Below, piece after piece: positions 7,560 through 15,916 of a DNA stretch of 47,738 nucleotides (positions within the stretch are counted from its first letter, which is position 1; each line of letters begins with the position of its first letter). The position numbers and the translations under genes are program-made. The stretch comes from an uncultured Clostridium sp. (lineage in GTDB: Bacteria; Bacillota; Clostridia; TANB77; CAG-508): the NCBI GenBank assembly GCA_946496115.1, contig CAMMFK010000001.1, forward strand, positions 1-47,738, written 5' to 3'. Below the pieces are notes generated by a model that was not told the origin of the DNA, made no database searches, and worked only from the letters and a program-made list of their open reading frames with translations.

Positions 7560-8507
7560 TTATTCTTCTTCTTTGGCTAAATCTAAGCCTAAGTCATGTA
7601 ATTTTGCAATTACTTCTTCTAATGATTTTTTACCTAAGTTTTTAACTTTCATCATATCTGTTTCTGTTTTATTAGCTAAATCTCCAACTGTTGATATTCC
7701 TGATCTCTTTAAGCAGTTGAATGATCTTACAGATAGTTCTAAGTCTTCTATAGGCATTTCTAATATTTTTTCTTTCTTATTTTCTTCTTTTTCAATCATT
7801 ATTTGAGTATTTTTTGCTGTTTCTGATAAATCAACGAATAGTTTTAAATGTTCAGTAAAAACTTTTGCTGCTAAGCTTAATGCTTCATAAGGTTCTAAGC
7901 TTCCGTCTGTCCATAATTCTATTGTTAGTTTATCATAGTCAACCATTTGACCAACTCTAGTATTTTCTACTGAGTAGTTTACTTTTTTTACTGGTGAATA
8001 GATAGAATCTATTGCTATTACTCCAATTGGTTGATTTTGTGTTTTATTCTTTTCTGCAGTATTGTATCCTCTACCCATATCTGCAACCATTTCCATATTT
8101 AGCTTTCCGCCTTTTGAAACTGTTGCTATATGTAAGTCTGGATTTAATACTTCTACTGTACCATCAGTAATGATGTCTCCTGCTTTAACTTCTCCTTCAC
8201 CTTCGAAATTAATTCTAAGTGTTTTTTCTTCGTTTTTATCCATTTTTATTCTAACCATTTTTAGGTTTAAAACTATTTCAGGAACATCCTCTACTACATT
8301 TGGTATTGTAGTGAATTCGTGTTGAGCACCGTCAATTTTAACACTCTTTATTGCACATCCTGGTAATGATGAAAGTAGTATTCTTCTTAAAGAATTTCCG
8401 ATAGTGATACCATAACCACGTTCTAGTGGCTCACATACAAATTTTGCATATTTTTTTTCATCATCTATCTCCAAACATTTAATATTTGGCTTTTCGAATT
8501 CTATCAT
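7560..8507 (-). CDS. rpoA: RNA polymerase alpha subunit
   Basis: Alpha subunit; it dimerises to start RNA polymerase assembly and contacts activators and UP elements. The N-terminal domain (about 1-230) has the typical GYGITIGNSLRRILLSSLPG. After a linker of about 15 residues, the C-terminal domain has LELSVRSFNCLKRSGI and the VKNLGKKSLEE helix-hairpin-helix. The 315-residue length is normal. AGGAGG lies upstream of the ATG. It is placed between rpsD and rplQ, as in the classical alpha operon. Confidence 0.98.
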   Translation of the reverse strand: MIEFEKPNIKCLEIDDEKKYAKFVCEPLERGYGITIGNSLRRILLSSLPGCAIKSVKIDGAQHEFTTIPNVVEDVPEIVLNLKMVRIKMDKNEEKTLRINFEGEGEVKAGDIITDGTVEVLNPDLHIATVSKGGKLNMEMVADMGRGYNTAEKNKTQNQPIGVIAIDSIYSPVKKVNYSVENTRVGQMVDYDKLTIELWTDGSLEPYEALSLAAKVFTEHLKLFVDLSETAKNTQIMIEKEENKKEKILEMPIEDLELSVRSFNCLKRSGISTVGDLANKTETDMMKVKNLGKKSLEEVIAKLHDLGLDLAKEEE

Positions 8508-8623
8508 TTTTACCTCCTAATAATTTGAGATTTATTCTCTTTATATATCCTTAGTAGTAATAAATTTTATAGTTATAATGATATAAAACTAAAAATTTTA
8601 AAATTATACTAATTAAAAACTTA

Positions 8624-9250
8624 TTATTTAGAGTAAAGCTCTACTATTAAATGCTCTTCAACTGGTAGATCTACATCTTCTCTATCAGCTAATCTGACTA
8701 CTTTACCGCTTAATTTTTCGCTATCTTTTTCTAGCCATGTTGGAACTGGTCTTGAAGCGTTTGATTCAAGTGCTTGTTTAATTGTTCCATTATCTCTTTT
8801 AATTTCTCTTACAGAGATTACATCTCCGGCTTTTACAATGTATGATGGAATATTAACTTTCTTTCCATTTACATCAAAAGCTCCATGTGTTACAAGCATT
8901 CTTGCTTGTGTTCTGGAACTAGCAAAACCTAGTCTGTATACTACGTTGTCTAGTCTGCTTTCTAGTAATTGTAGTAAAACTTCACCTGTTTTACCTTTTG
9001 TATTAGATGCCATTTCAAAGTATTTTCTGAATTGTTTTTCTCCAACACCATAGAATGACTTTGTTTTTTGTTTTTCTCTTAATTGTGTACCGTATTCAGA
9101 TAATTTTGATTTCTTTTGACCATTTTGTCCTGGAGCATAGTTTCTTCTGCTTATGCTACATTTGTCTGAATAACATCTTTCGCCTTTAAGGAATAATTTT
9201 TGTCCTTCTCTACGGCATATACGGCACTGTTCGTCCTTATATCTTGACAT
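8624..9250 (-). CDS. rpsD: Ribosomal protein S4, zinc-type
   Basis: Primary 16S rRNA-binding protein of the small subunit body; in many bacteria it also represses its own operon. The N-terminus carries C9, C12, C26 and C31, so this is the zinc-binding C+ form. The S4 RNA-binding domain lies at about 98-160 (LESRLDNVVYRLGFASSRTQ). The length of 208 residues is normal. The ATG follows AGGAGG. Between its stop codon's side and rpoA there is about 115 nt of AT-rich spacer with no further gene. Confidence 0.97.
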   Translation of the reverse strand: MSRYKDEQCRICRREGQKLFLKGERCYSDKCSISRRNYAPGQNGQKKSKLSEYGTQLREKQKTKSFYGVGEKQFRKYFEMASNTKGKTGEVLLQLLESRLDNVVYRLGFASSRTQARMLVTHGAFDVNGKKVNIPSYIVKAGDVISVREIKRDNGTIKQALESNASRPVPTWLEKDSEKLSGKVVRLADREDVDLPVEEHLIVELYSK

Positions 9251-9271
9251 TTTATTTCCTCCTTTTTAGAA

Positions 9272-9670
9272 TTAAACTCTTCTTCTTTTTGGTGGTCTAC
9301 AACCATTATGTGGGATTGGTGTTACATCTTTGATTGATGTAATTTCTAATCCTGCTGTTTGTAAAGCTCTTATTGCAGATTCACGTCCTGCCCCTGGGCC
9401 TTTAACAAATACTTCTACTGTTTTTAGTCCATGTTCCATTGCTGCTTTTGCTGCTGTTTCAGCAACTTCTCCAGCTGCAAATGGTGTACTTTTTCTTGAA
9501 CCTTTGAATCCTAGTCCTCCAGCACTTGCCCAAGATATTGTATTACCTTGAACGTCTGAAATTGTAACTATTGTATTATTAAAACTAGAATGAATATGTG
9601 CTTTTCCACTTTCAATGTTTTTGCTTACTCTTCTTCTAGTTGTAACTTTTTTTGCTGACTTTGTAGCCAT
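9272..9670 (-). CDS. rpsK: Ribosomal protein S11
   Basis: Small-subunit platform protein. The N-terminal lysine-rich tail (about 1-18) is followed by GKAHIHSSFNNTIVTISD and the C-terminal PIPHNGCRPPKRRRV, both diagnostic. The length is 132 residues. It starts 21 bases before rpsD, within the same transcript. AAAGGAG precedes the ATG. Confidence 0.97.
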   Translation of the reverse strand: MATKSAKKVTTRRRVSKNIESGKAHIHSSFNNTIVTISDVQGNTISWASAGGLGFKGSRKSTPFAAGEVAETAAKAAMEHGLKTVEVFVKGPGAGRESAIRALQTAGLEITSIKDVTPIPHNGCRPPKRRRV

Positions 9671-9778
9671 TATTTTTCTCCTTTCACAATATTTACTTTA
9701 TTGTTTTATAATACTTGTTTTATTTTAGCTTAATGCTTTTTAATTAATAAGCTAAATTTTGTTCGTCATTTTAGTTTA

Positions 9779-10150
9779 CTATTTTGCTGTTTTGCTCTTG
9801 CTAACCAATTTTCTTGGTCCTTTTCTTGTACGAGCATTTGTTTTTGTTCTTTGTCCTCTAACTGGTAAACCTTTTCTATGTCTTGTTCCTCTGTAGCAAC
9901 CCATTTCAACAAGTTGTTTTATGTTTAAAGCTACTTCTCTTCTTAAATCACCTTCAACAGTGTATCCATCCATAGCTTTTCTTATTGCTTGTTCTTGTTC
10001 TGCTGTTAAGTCTTTAACTCTAGTATCTGGGTTTACTCCAGCTTCTTTTAGTATTTTTTGAGAACTTTTTAAACCTATACCATAAATGTATGTTAGTCCT
10101 ATTTCTACCCTTTTTTCTTTAGGTAAATCAACTCCTGCTAAACGAGCCAT
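9779..10150 (-). CDS. rpsM: Ribosomal protein S13
   Basis: Small-subunit head protein contacting the P-site tRNA and intersubunit bridges. MARLAGVDLPKEKRVEIGLT at the N-terminus and GLPVRGQRTKTNARTRKGP near the C-terminus identify it. The length is 123 residues. GAGGTG precedes the ATG. The gap before rpsK (about 108 nt) is AT-rich with no clear structure. Confidence 0.97.
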   Translation of the reverse strand: MARLAGVDLPKEKRVEIGLTYIYGIGLKSSQKILKEAGVNPDTRVKDLTAEQEQAIRKAMDGYTVEGDLRREVALNIKQLVEMGCYRGTRHRKGLPVRGQRTKTNARTRKGPRKLVSKSKTAK

Positions 10151-10304
10151 ATTTGCACCTCTTTCTTAAAATTTTGTATTGTTTGTTTATTTTTTGTTCT
10201 AAAGGTGAAATGCATTAAATACTTTGATATAAATATACTTAGAAAGGTTTTTGCACATTTATAGCAACCTATTTAATCTTTAGAAAAAAATAAGCATATA
10301 TATA

Positions 10305-10343
10305 AACACAAATCTAAAATCAGCCGCTTGCTAGATTTGTGTT
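10305..10343. repeat. Inverted repeat between rpmJ and rpsM
   Basis: AACACAAATCTA (10305-10316) and TAGATTTGTGTT (10332-10343) are perfect inverted 12-mers around a G+C-richer loop. No T-run follows. The left arm resembles the arm at 75-88 upstream of the first gene. In the mRNA it would form a strong hairpin between two ribosomal cistrons. Confidence 0.7.
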
Positions 10344-10364
10344 AATACCTAAATAAATATAAAA

Positions 10365-10478
10365 TTAACCTTGTCTTTGTTTATGCTTTGGATTTTCGCA
10401 TATAACTCTTATTACACCTTTTCTTTTGATTACTTTGCACTTATCGCACATTTTCTTTACAGATGGTCTTACCTTCAT
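10365..10478 (-). CDS. rpmJ: Ribosomal protein L36, zinc-type
   Basis: Small zinc-ribbon protein of the 50S subunit. The frame translates to 37 residues starting MKVRPSVKKMCDKCKVIKRK and ending KHKQRQG. The metal ligands C11, C14, C27 and H32 are all present, so this is the zinc-binding paralogue. AGGAGGTGTTCAAA lies directly upstream of the ATG. The position between infA and rpsM is the standard one. Confidence 0.97.
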   Translation of the reverse strand: MKVRPSVKKMCDKCKVIKRKGVIRVICENPKHKQRQG

Positions 10479-10505
10479 TTTGAACACCTCCTATTTGTTT
10501 CTATA

Positions 10506-10724
10506 CTATTTAGCTCTCCAAGTTATTCTTCCTTTTGTTAAGTCATATGGTGATAATTCTACTTTAACTTTGTCTCCTGGTAATATCTTGATATAGTTCA
10601 TTCTTAATTTACCAGAAATATGAGCTAGAATTTCATGTCCATTTTCTAATTTTACTTTAAATAAAGTGTTAGGTAATGCTTCTGAAACAACACCTTCAAC
10701 TTCAATAACATCTTCTTTAGACAA
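10506..10724 (-). CDS. infA: Translation initiation factor IF-1
   Basis: OB-fold factor that binds the ribosomal A site and helps IF2 and IF3 during initiation. MSKEDVIEVEGVVSEALPNT and HISGKLRMNYIKILPGDKV are characteristic; the length is 72 residues. Translation starts at a TTG codon (10724), with AGGGGGA upstream, which is the correct boundary by homology. It is the first gene of the transcript from the promoter at 10872-10900, after a leader of about 140 nt. Confidence 0.97.
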   Translation of the reverse strand: MSKEDVIEVEGVVSEALPNTLFKVKLENGHEILAHISGKLRMNYIKILPGDKVKVELSPYDLTKGRITWRAK

Positions 10725-10871
10725 AATTTATTCCCCCTATATTATTTAAAATAAAATGATAAAGATTTTAATAAGTTTAAAATATGTATTTATCAGTCTT
10801 TATGTCATTTTATTCATTTATAAGTTTACATATTGAAAAACTATAAGACAGTTTTCCACAATAGCTATTAT

Positions 10872-10900
10872 ATTATATAATATTTTTATACTAATGTCAA
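10872..10900 (-). promoter_or_regulatory. Promoter of the infA-rpmJ-rpsM-rpsK-rpsD-rpoA-rplQ transcript
   Basis: On the minus strand TTGACA (10895-10900), 17-bp spacer, TATAAT (10872-10877). The -35 hexamer is embedded in the last codons of map. The leader (about 10725-10865) can form AAAACT/AGTTTT and AATATGT/ACATATT helices, which are possible control structures. Confidence 0.88.
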
Positions 10901-11656
10901 GATTTCTGGCTCTTTTTCTGTAATTAAAATTGTATTTTCATAATGTGCGGACAAGCTTTCATCTACTGTCCATATTGACCAGCCATCATCGCCTTCGCAA
11001 ATTTCTGGTGAGCCTGCTACAACCATTGGTTCAATTGCTAGAGTCATGCCAGGTTCAAGTCTTATACCTTTGCCTGCTTTACCGTAGTTTGGAATTCCCG
11101 GGTCTTCGTGCATTTCTCTACCTATGCCATGTCCTTGAAATTCTTTTATAACGTCAAATCCATTTGCTTGTACAAATTCTCCTATTGCATGACTTATGTC
11201 ACCTAATCTATTACCTTTTTTAGCATATTTTATGCCTTCAAAAAAAGCTTGTTTTGTAACCTCTATAAGTCTTTTTGCTTCTTCTGATACTTCTCCTACA
11301 CAATATGTTCTTGCGCAATCACCATTAAATCCATCTTTGTAAGCAACTAAGTCAACACTTATAATATCACCTTCTCTTAATATTGTATGCTTTGATGGTA
11401 TTCCGTGAATAATGTTGTCATTTACTGATGCACAAATAGATGCTGGAAAATCTGGAACTCCTTTCATTCCACTTGGATACCCTTTTTCTGCTGGTATTGC
11501 TCCGTTTTCTTTCATTGTAGTTTCAGCTATTCTATCTAGCTCCCAAGTAGAAACACCTGGCTTTATAGCTCTTTCTATTGCTTTTTGTGCCAAGTTTGCT
11601 ATTCTACAGGCTTCTCTCATCTTTTCTATTTCATTTTTTGATTTAATATATACCAT
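10886..11656 (-). CDS. map: Methionine aminopeptidase, type I
   Basis: Removes the initiator methionine from nascent proteins; a dimetal cytoplasmic enzyme. Seen: HGIPSKHTILREGDIISVDL and DGFNGDCARTYCVG carrying the two metal-binding Asp residues, FQGHGIGREMHEDPGIPNYG with the metal His, and EPMV and ENTILIT with the metal Glu residues. The start at 11656 (MVYIKSKNEIEKM) gives 256 residues, the usual size, with AGAAGGGA upstream. A longer frame to 11707 runs into the inverted-repeat element and is unlikely. It is co-directional with adk. Confidence 0.97.
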   Translation of the reverse strand: MVYIKSKNEIEKMREACRIANLAQKAIERAIKPGVSTWELDRIAETTMKENGAIPAEKGYPSGMKGVPDFPASICASVNDNIIHGIPSKHTILREGDIISVDLVAYKDGFNGDCARTYCVGEVSEEAKRLIEVTKQAFFEGIKYAKKGNRLGDISHAIGEFVQANGFDVIKEFQGHGIGREMHEDPGIPNYGKAGKGIRLEPGMTLAIEPMVVAGSPEICEGDDGWSIWTVDESLSAHYENTILITEKEPEILTLV

Positions 11657-11693
11657 TTTCTTGATCCCTTCTGATTTAAATGTTTTTGGGGGT

Positions 11694-11797
11694 GTTTTTA
11701 GGGACACATTCCGAGATTTTTAGGGTTCTTTCTAAAACACGTGGTTTAGATGTTTTTTTGAAAGTCTTACCTATTTTTTGAACATGTCCCTAAAAAC
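11694..11797. mobile_element. 104-bp element with 13-bp terminal inverted repeats (MITE/REP-like)
   Basis: GTTTTTAGGGACA (11694-11706) and TGTCCCTAAAAAC (11785-11797) are perfect terminal inverted repeats enclosing non-coding DNA with an inner TCTAAA..TTTAGA inverted repeat. It fills the map-adk spacer almost exactly. No coding capacity. The GGGACA ends recall REP-type palindromes mobilised by Y1 transposases; that link is inference. Confidence 0.7.
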
Positions 11798-11809
11798 AAC
11801 CTCAAAGCA

Positions 11810-12469
11810 TTATTTTCTATTATTGATCCTTCTCTCTGCCTCAGCTGTTGTATCTTCTTTTGTTGTTTCTGAATATATATTTATTTTTATTGATTCTAAT
11901 AAATTTTCATTTTTATAATATTCAATTAATGGTTCTGTATTTTGATGATAAACTTCTAATCTTTGTCTAATTGTTTCTGGTTCATCATCTTTTCTTTTTA
12001 TGAGCTCTGACCCACATCTATCACATATACCTTCTACTTTTGGTGGCATAAATACTGTATTGTATGATGCTCCACATTCTTTGTTTGAACAAATTACTCT
12101 ACTTGATGTTCTTACGACTATGTCTTCATCTGGAACGTCTAAGTTAATTACTGCTGTAATCTTTTTGCCCTTTTCAGCTAAATATTTATCTAAAGCTTCT
12201 GCTTGTGGTATAGTTCTTGGAAAACCATCTAGTAAGACATTTTCAAGCTCATCAAGTTTTCCTTCAACCATTGCTATTGTAATTTCATCTGGTACTAACT
12301 TTCCTTGTGACATATATTCTTCTGCCTTTTTTCCTAGTTCTGTTTGTCTTTTCATTTCATCTCTGAATATATCTCCTGTTGCTAAATGAACTAAATTATA
12401 TTTTTTGCAAATTTCATTTCCTATTGTTCCTTTTCCGCTTCCCGGAGCACCTAACATTATAATATACAT
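11810..12469 (-). CDS. adk: Adenylate kinase with zinc-binding lid
   Basis: Interconverts AMP + ATP and 2 ADP. P-loop GAPGSGKGT (residues 7-15), AMP-site TGDIFR and DGFPRT. The LID domain holds C127, C132, C149 and C152, the structural zinc site typical of Gram-positive enzymes. The length is 219 residues. GAAAGGAAG precedes the ATG. Transcribed from its own promoter (12541-12569) after the secY terminator, with a 31-bp palindrome (12488-12518) in its leader. Confidence 0.97.
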   Translation of the reverse strand: MYIIMLGAPGSGKGTIGNEICKKYNLVHLATGDIFRDEMKRQTELGKKAEEYMSQGKLVPDEITIAMVEGKLDELENVLLDGFPRTIPQAEALDKYLAEKGKKITAVINLDVPDEDIVVRTSSRVICSNKECGASYNTVFMPPKVEGICDRCGSELIKRKDDEPETIRQRLEVYHQNTEPLIEYYKNENLLESIKINIYSETTKEDTTAEAERRINNRK

Positions 12470-12487
12470 ATTTTTCTTCCTTTCTTT

Positions 12488-12518
12488 TTTTACGAAAAGG
12501 ACCGTTCCTTTCGTAAAA
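12488..12518. repeat. 31-bp palindromic repeat, copy 2
   Basis: It begins TTTTACGAAAAGGACCG and ends TTCCTTTCGTAAAA; the halves pair along nearly the full length. It has the same 31-bp size and start as copy 1 (6934-6964). It lies in the adk 5' leader just upstream of the ribosome binding site, where the hairpin might affect translation. Confidence 0.88.
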
Positions 12519-12540
12519 TCTCGTGTTTTTTGCCGTATAT

Positions 12541-12569
12541 ATTTTAGTACATTTTTTTTTGATTGTCAA
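12541..12569 (-). promoter_or_regulatory. adk promoter
   Basis: On the minus strand TTGACA (12564-12569), 17-bp spacer, TAAAAT (12541-12546). It begins just past the T-run of the secY terminator. Confidence 0.85.
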
Positions 12570-12570
12570 T

Positions 12571-12604
12571 AAAAAAAAGAACTTTAGGATTTGCCCCAAA
12601 GTTC
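12571..12604 (-). terminator. Terminator after secY, end of the S10-spc transcript
   Basis: On the minus strand GAACTTTGGGG..TCCTAAAGTTC forms an 11-bp stem with minor bulging (12579-12604), followed by eight T residues. It separates secY from adk, which are co-transcribed in many relatives. Confidence 0.9.
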
Positions 12605-12614
12605 AAATTATAGT

Positions 12615-13937
12615 TTATTCTAAGAAACCTTTGTAATGTCTCATTACTAATTGTGATTGTAATTGTTGACTTAGTTCTATTGCAACACCAACAACAATTA
12701 ATATTGATGTTCCGCCAAATGCTGTATTAAATCCTGTGAATCTTGTTAGCATTGGAAGTATTGCTATTGCTGCTAAGAATAATCCACCAAATAATACTAC
12801 TTTTGATAATACTGATGATAAGTAGTCAGCAGTTGGTTTTCCAGCTCTAATTCCTGGAATGAATCCACCATTTTGTTTTATGTTGTTTGCAACTTCTGCT
12901 GGATTAAATGTTGCATAAGTATAGAAATAAGTAAATCCTACAATTAACAATAAGTATATAATAGCATTTATTATTGTATATTGCCATCCAACACTTGATG
13001 ACGATGTTGCTATTGATAGATTGTATATTACTCTCCAGAAACCTGTTTGAGTTTCTATATCACTTACAAATAATTGTATTATCATTGCTGGGAATGTCAT
13101 AAATGATGAAGCAAATATTATTGGCATAACACTTGCCATTGCTGGCTTAATTGGAATATGTGTATTTTGAGCTCCAACCATTCTTCTTCCAACAACTTTT
13201 TTAGAATATTGTACTGGTATTCTTCTTTCTGCTAATTGTACAAATACTACTCCTGTTATAAGTACAAGTACACCTATTAAAATTCCTATAGCAGTTAAAA
13301 GTCCTGTTGTGCTAAACTGTCCATCTACAATTATTCCACTTGCTACTGCAACAACTGCACTTGGTAATGATGATACTATACCTGCAAATATTAGCATTGA
13401 TATACCATTACCAATACCTTTTGATGTGATTTTATCTCCTAACCACATAAGTAGTGATGTTCCAGCCATTAATGAAACTACTACAATTACTCCTGTTAAA
13501 GCACTTTCATCTACGAATATTCCTGAAGATCTGTATGATAGATATATACCTAATCCTTCTATTAAAGCAAGAATTAATGTGATTATTTTTGTATATCTAT
13601 CAATTTTCTTTCTTCCTTCTTCTCCACCCTCTTTAGTTAATCTTTCTAAAGCAGGTATAATCATTCCTAGTAATTGAATTACTATTGATGCTGTAATGTA
13701 TGGTGTTATAGACATTGCAAATATTGATAATCTTGAGAAAGCACCTCCAGATATCATATTTATCATACCTGTAACACTATTTGAATATGCATCCATTGAA
13801 GATTCTAATGTTACTATATCAACGCCTGGTATTGTTATGTAACAACCTAATCTAAAGATTACTAATAACAATAATGTATATAGTATTTTTTTCCTTATTT
13901 CAGGAGTTTTAAGCGCGTTTTTAATTGTCTTAAGCAA
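12615..13937 (-). CDS. secY: Preprotein translocase subunit SecY
   Basis: Channel subunit of the Sec translocon in the cytoplasmic membrane. At 440 residues with ten predicted membrane segments it is full length. Recognisable parts are the N-terminal RLGCYITIPGVD, the plug region GGAFSRLSIFAMSITPYITA, and the C-terminal QNGGFIPGIRAGKPTADYL. The start lies one base beyond the rplO stop, so the two are translationally coupled. It is followed by a terminator. Confidence 0.98.
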   Translation of the reverse strand: MLKTIKNALKTPEIRKKILYTLLLLVIFRLGCYITIPGVDIVTLESSMDAYSNSVTGMINMISGGAFSRLSIFAMSITPYITASIVIQLLGMIIPALERLTKEGGEEGRKKIDRYTKIITLILALIEGLGIYLSYRSSGIFVDESALTGVIVVVSLMAGTSLLMWLGDKITSKGIGNGISMLIFAGIVSSLPSAVVAVASGIIVDGQFSTTGLLTAIGILIGVLVLITGVVFVQLAERRIPVQYSKKVVGRRMVGAQNTHIPIKPAMASVMPIIFASSFMTFPAMIIQLFVSDIETQTGFWRVIYNLSIATSSSSVGWQYTIINAIIYLLLIVGFTYFYTYATFNPAEVANNIKQNGGFIPGIRAGKPTADYLSSVLSKVVLFGGLFLAAIAILPMLTRFTGFNTAFGGTSILIVVGVAIELSQQLQSQLVMRHYKGFLE

Positions 13938-13938
13938 G

Positions 13939-14373
13939 CTATATCACCTCTGCCTTTCCGCCTAAAGCTTCGATTTGTTCTTTAGCAGATTTAGTGAATC
14001 TTACAGCTTTGACATTTAATTTTTTGTCAAGTTTTCCAGTTGCTATAACAACTATTCCGTCATTCTCTTTGCTTATTATTTTATCATTTATTAAGCTTTC
14101 AGCTGTAACATCTGTTACTGTAGATTTGTTAAGCATTGTTAATGTTACTTCTGTATAATTTTTAGCAAATTTGTTTGTGAATCCTCTCTTTGGTAATCTT
14201 CTATATAATGGTGTTTGACCACCTTCAAATCCACGTCTAACTCCTCCGCCAGATCTTGCTTTTTGACCTTTATGTCCTCTACCAGATGTTTTTCCAAGGC
14301 CTGAACCCATTCCACGTCCGACTCTTGTTTTTGCTGTTTTTGCTTGTGCTGGTTTTAATTCGTCTAATTTCAT
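13939..14373 (-). CDS. rplO: Ribosomal protein L15
   Basis: Large-subunit protein. MKLDELKPAQAKTAKTRVGR, the glycine/arginine-rich SGLGKTSGRGHKGQKARSG and GFEGGQTPLYRRLPKRGF are diagnostic; 144 residues. AAGGAGGTG precedes the ATG. The gene directly upstream is rpsE rather than rpmD (see findings). Confidence 0.97.
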   Translation of the reverse strand: MKLDELKPAQAKTAKTRVGRGMGSGLGKTSGRGHKGQKARSGGGVRRGFEGGQTPLYRRLPKRGFTNKFAKNYTEVTLTMLNKSTVTDVTAESLINDKIISKENDGIVVIATGKLDKKLNVKAVRFTKSAKEQIEALGGKAEVI

Positions 14374-14476
14374 ATGGATTACACCTCCTTAATTTATTAT
14401 TAAGTTATAAATATTCTTTCATATTATGACTTTGTTTGTCAATACTTAAAAGTGTAGAATTATATAATTGTTTTAA

Positions 14477-14965
14477 TTACATAATGTCTTCTACTTTCTT
14501 TCCTCTTTTTTTAGCTACTTGTTCAATAGTTTGCATGCTCTTTAATCCTTCTATTGTTGCATATACAACATTTCTAGGATTGTTTGTTCCTAGAACTTTA
14601 GTTCTAACATCTCTGTATCCTGCAAGTTCTAGTACTGGTCTTACACTACCTCCAGTAATAAGTCCTGTACCTTCTGTAGCTGGTTTAAGCATTACGCTTG
14701 CACTACCGAATTTTCCTATATATTCATGAGGTACTGTTGTTCCTACTATTGGAACTTCTACTAAATTTTTCTTAGCATCTTCGATTGCTTTTTTGATAGC
14801 ATCTGGAACTTCAGCAGCTTTTCCATTTCCTACACCTACTTTTCCTTTTCCATCTCCAACAACAACTACTGCGCTAAATCTGAAAGTTCTACCACCTTTT
14901 ACAACTTTAGCAACTCTGCTGATGGCTACAACTTTTTCTTTTAATTCAGTTTCGTTTTCTTGCAC
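14477..14965 (-). CDS. rpsE: Ribosomal protein S5
   Basis: Small-subunit protein involved in decoding accuracy and mRNA entry. The double-stranded RNA-binding part (VVAISRVAKVVKGGRTFRFS) and the C-terminal GTGLITGGSVRPVLELAGY are present; 162 residues. Translation starts at a GTG (14965) after AAGGAGG. The 103 nt behind the stop hold only AT-rich spacer. Confidence 0.97.
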   Translation of the reverse strand: MQENETELKEKVVAISRVAKVVKGGRTFRFSAVVVVGDGKGKVGVGNGKAAEVPDAIKKAIEDAKKNLVEVPIVGTTVPHEYIGKFGSASVMLKPATEGTGLITGGSVRPVLELAGYRDVRTKVLGTNNPRNVVYATIEGLKSMQTIEQVAKKRGKKVEDIM

Positions 14966-14983
14966 TTGATTTTCCTCCTTCTC

Positions 14984-15343
14984 TTAAAAATTTAATCCGC
15001 CTTGTCTTGCACTTTCAGCTAATTCTTTTACAACTCCATGATACCTATATCCACTTCTATCAAATACAACGTCAACTATTTTCTTGTCTTTTGCTCTTTT
15101 TGCTATTAGAGCTCCAACTTCTTTAGCTGCTTCTTTATTTGCGTGTTTTGTTTTTACTTCTTTGTCCATTGTTGAAGCACTTACTAAAGTATTTCCATTA
15201 ACGTCATCTATAATTTGAGCATAGATATTTGTATTACTTCTGTACATACAAAGTCTTGGGCATTCAGGTGTTCCACTGATTTTTCTACGAACTCTTATAT
15301 GTCTTCTATCTCTTTCAAATTTTCTATCTGTTTTAGAAATCAT
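14984..15343 (-). CDS. rplR: Ribosomal protein L18
   Basis: 5S rRNA-binding protein of the central protuberance. RHIRVRRKISGTPECPRL at the N-terminus and FDRSGYRYHGVVKELAESAR at the C-terminus are typical; 119 residues. AAGGAG precedes the ATG; 18 bases separate it from rpsE. Confidence 0.97.
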   Translation of the reverse strand: MISKTDRKFERDRRHIRVRRKISGTPECPRLCMYRSNTNIYAQIIDDVNGNTLVSASTMDKEVKTKHANKEAAKEVGALIAKRAKDKKIVDVVFDRSGYRYHGVVKELAESARQGGLNF

Positions 15344-15382
15344 TGATTTTCTCCTTTCTTATATTTTTTAAGTTGTTAGATT

Positions 15383-15916
15383 TTATTTTTTACCAGTCTT
15401 ACCTTCCTTACGTCTAATATGTTCTTCCACATATTTGATACCTTTTCCTCTATAAACTTCTGGTGGTCTCTTGCTTCTTACAACAGCAGCTGTTTGACCA
15501 ACTAGTTCTTTGTCTACACCTCTAACAATTATAGAGTTTGCACTTGGTACATCAAATGTAATTCCTTCTGGTGCTACCATCTCTACTGGATGTGAGTAAC
15601 CTAAATTCATTACTAATTTTGTTCCTTGTTTTTGTGCTCTGTAACCTACACCATTGATTTCAAGTGCTCTTGTAAATTCTTTTGTTACACCTTCAATCAT
15701 GTTGCTTATTAATGTTCTTGTTAGTCCGTGTAAGTTTCCATATTCTTCTGATGGAATTTCTACTTTTACTTCTTTGTCTTCTACTTTTACAGTAACGTTG
15801 CTGTTTAAGTCTCTTTCTAATGTTCCTTTTGGTCCTTTTACAGAAATGTGACTTCCATTAACTGTTACTTCAACACCATCAGGTATTGCTATAGGTTTCT
15901 TTCCTATTCTTGACAT
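15383..15916 (-). CDS. rplF: Ribosomal protein L6
   Basis: Large-subunit protein near the GTPase centre. MSRIGKKPIAIPDGVEV at the N-terminus and the C-terminal RPPEVYRGKGIKYVEE are diagnostic; 177 residues. Its AGGAGG ribosome binding site and first codons lie inside the last codons of the upstream membrane-protein gene (13-bp overlap). Its translation is therefore coupled to a non-ribosomal gene, which is unusual for the spc operon. Confidence 0.97.
   Translation of the reverse strand: MSRIGKKPIAIPDGVEVTVNGSHISVKGPKGTLERDLNSNVTVKVEDKEVKVEIPSEEYGNLHGLTRTLISNMIEGVTKEFTRALEINGVGYRAQKQGTKLVMNLGYSHPVEMVAPEGITFDVPSANSIIVRGVDKELVGQTAAVVRSKRPPEVYRGKGIKYVEEHIRRKEGKTGKK

Noticed and set aside
14430..14460. 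TTGACA on the minus strand between rpsE and rplO
   Set aside because: No acceptable -10 hexamer at 16-18 bp; a TAATAT lies only 10 bp away.
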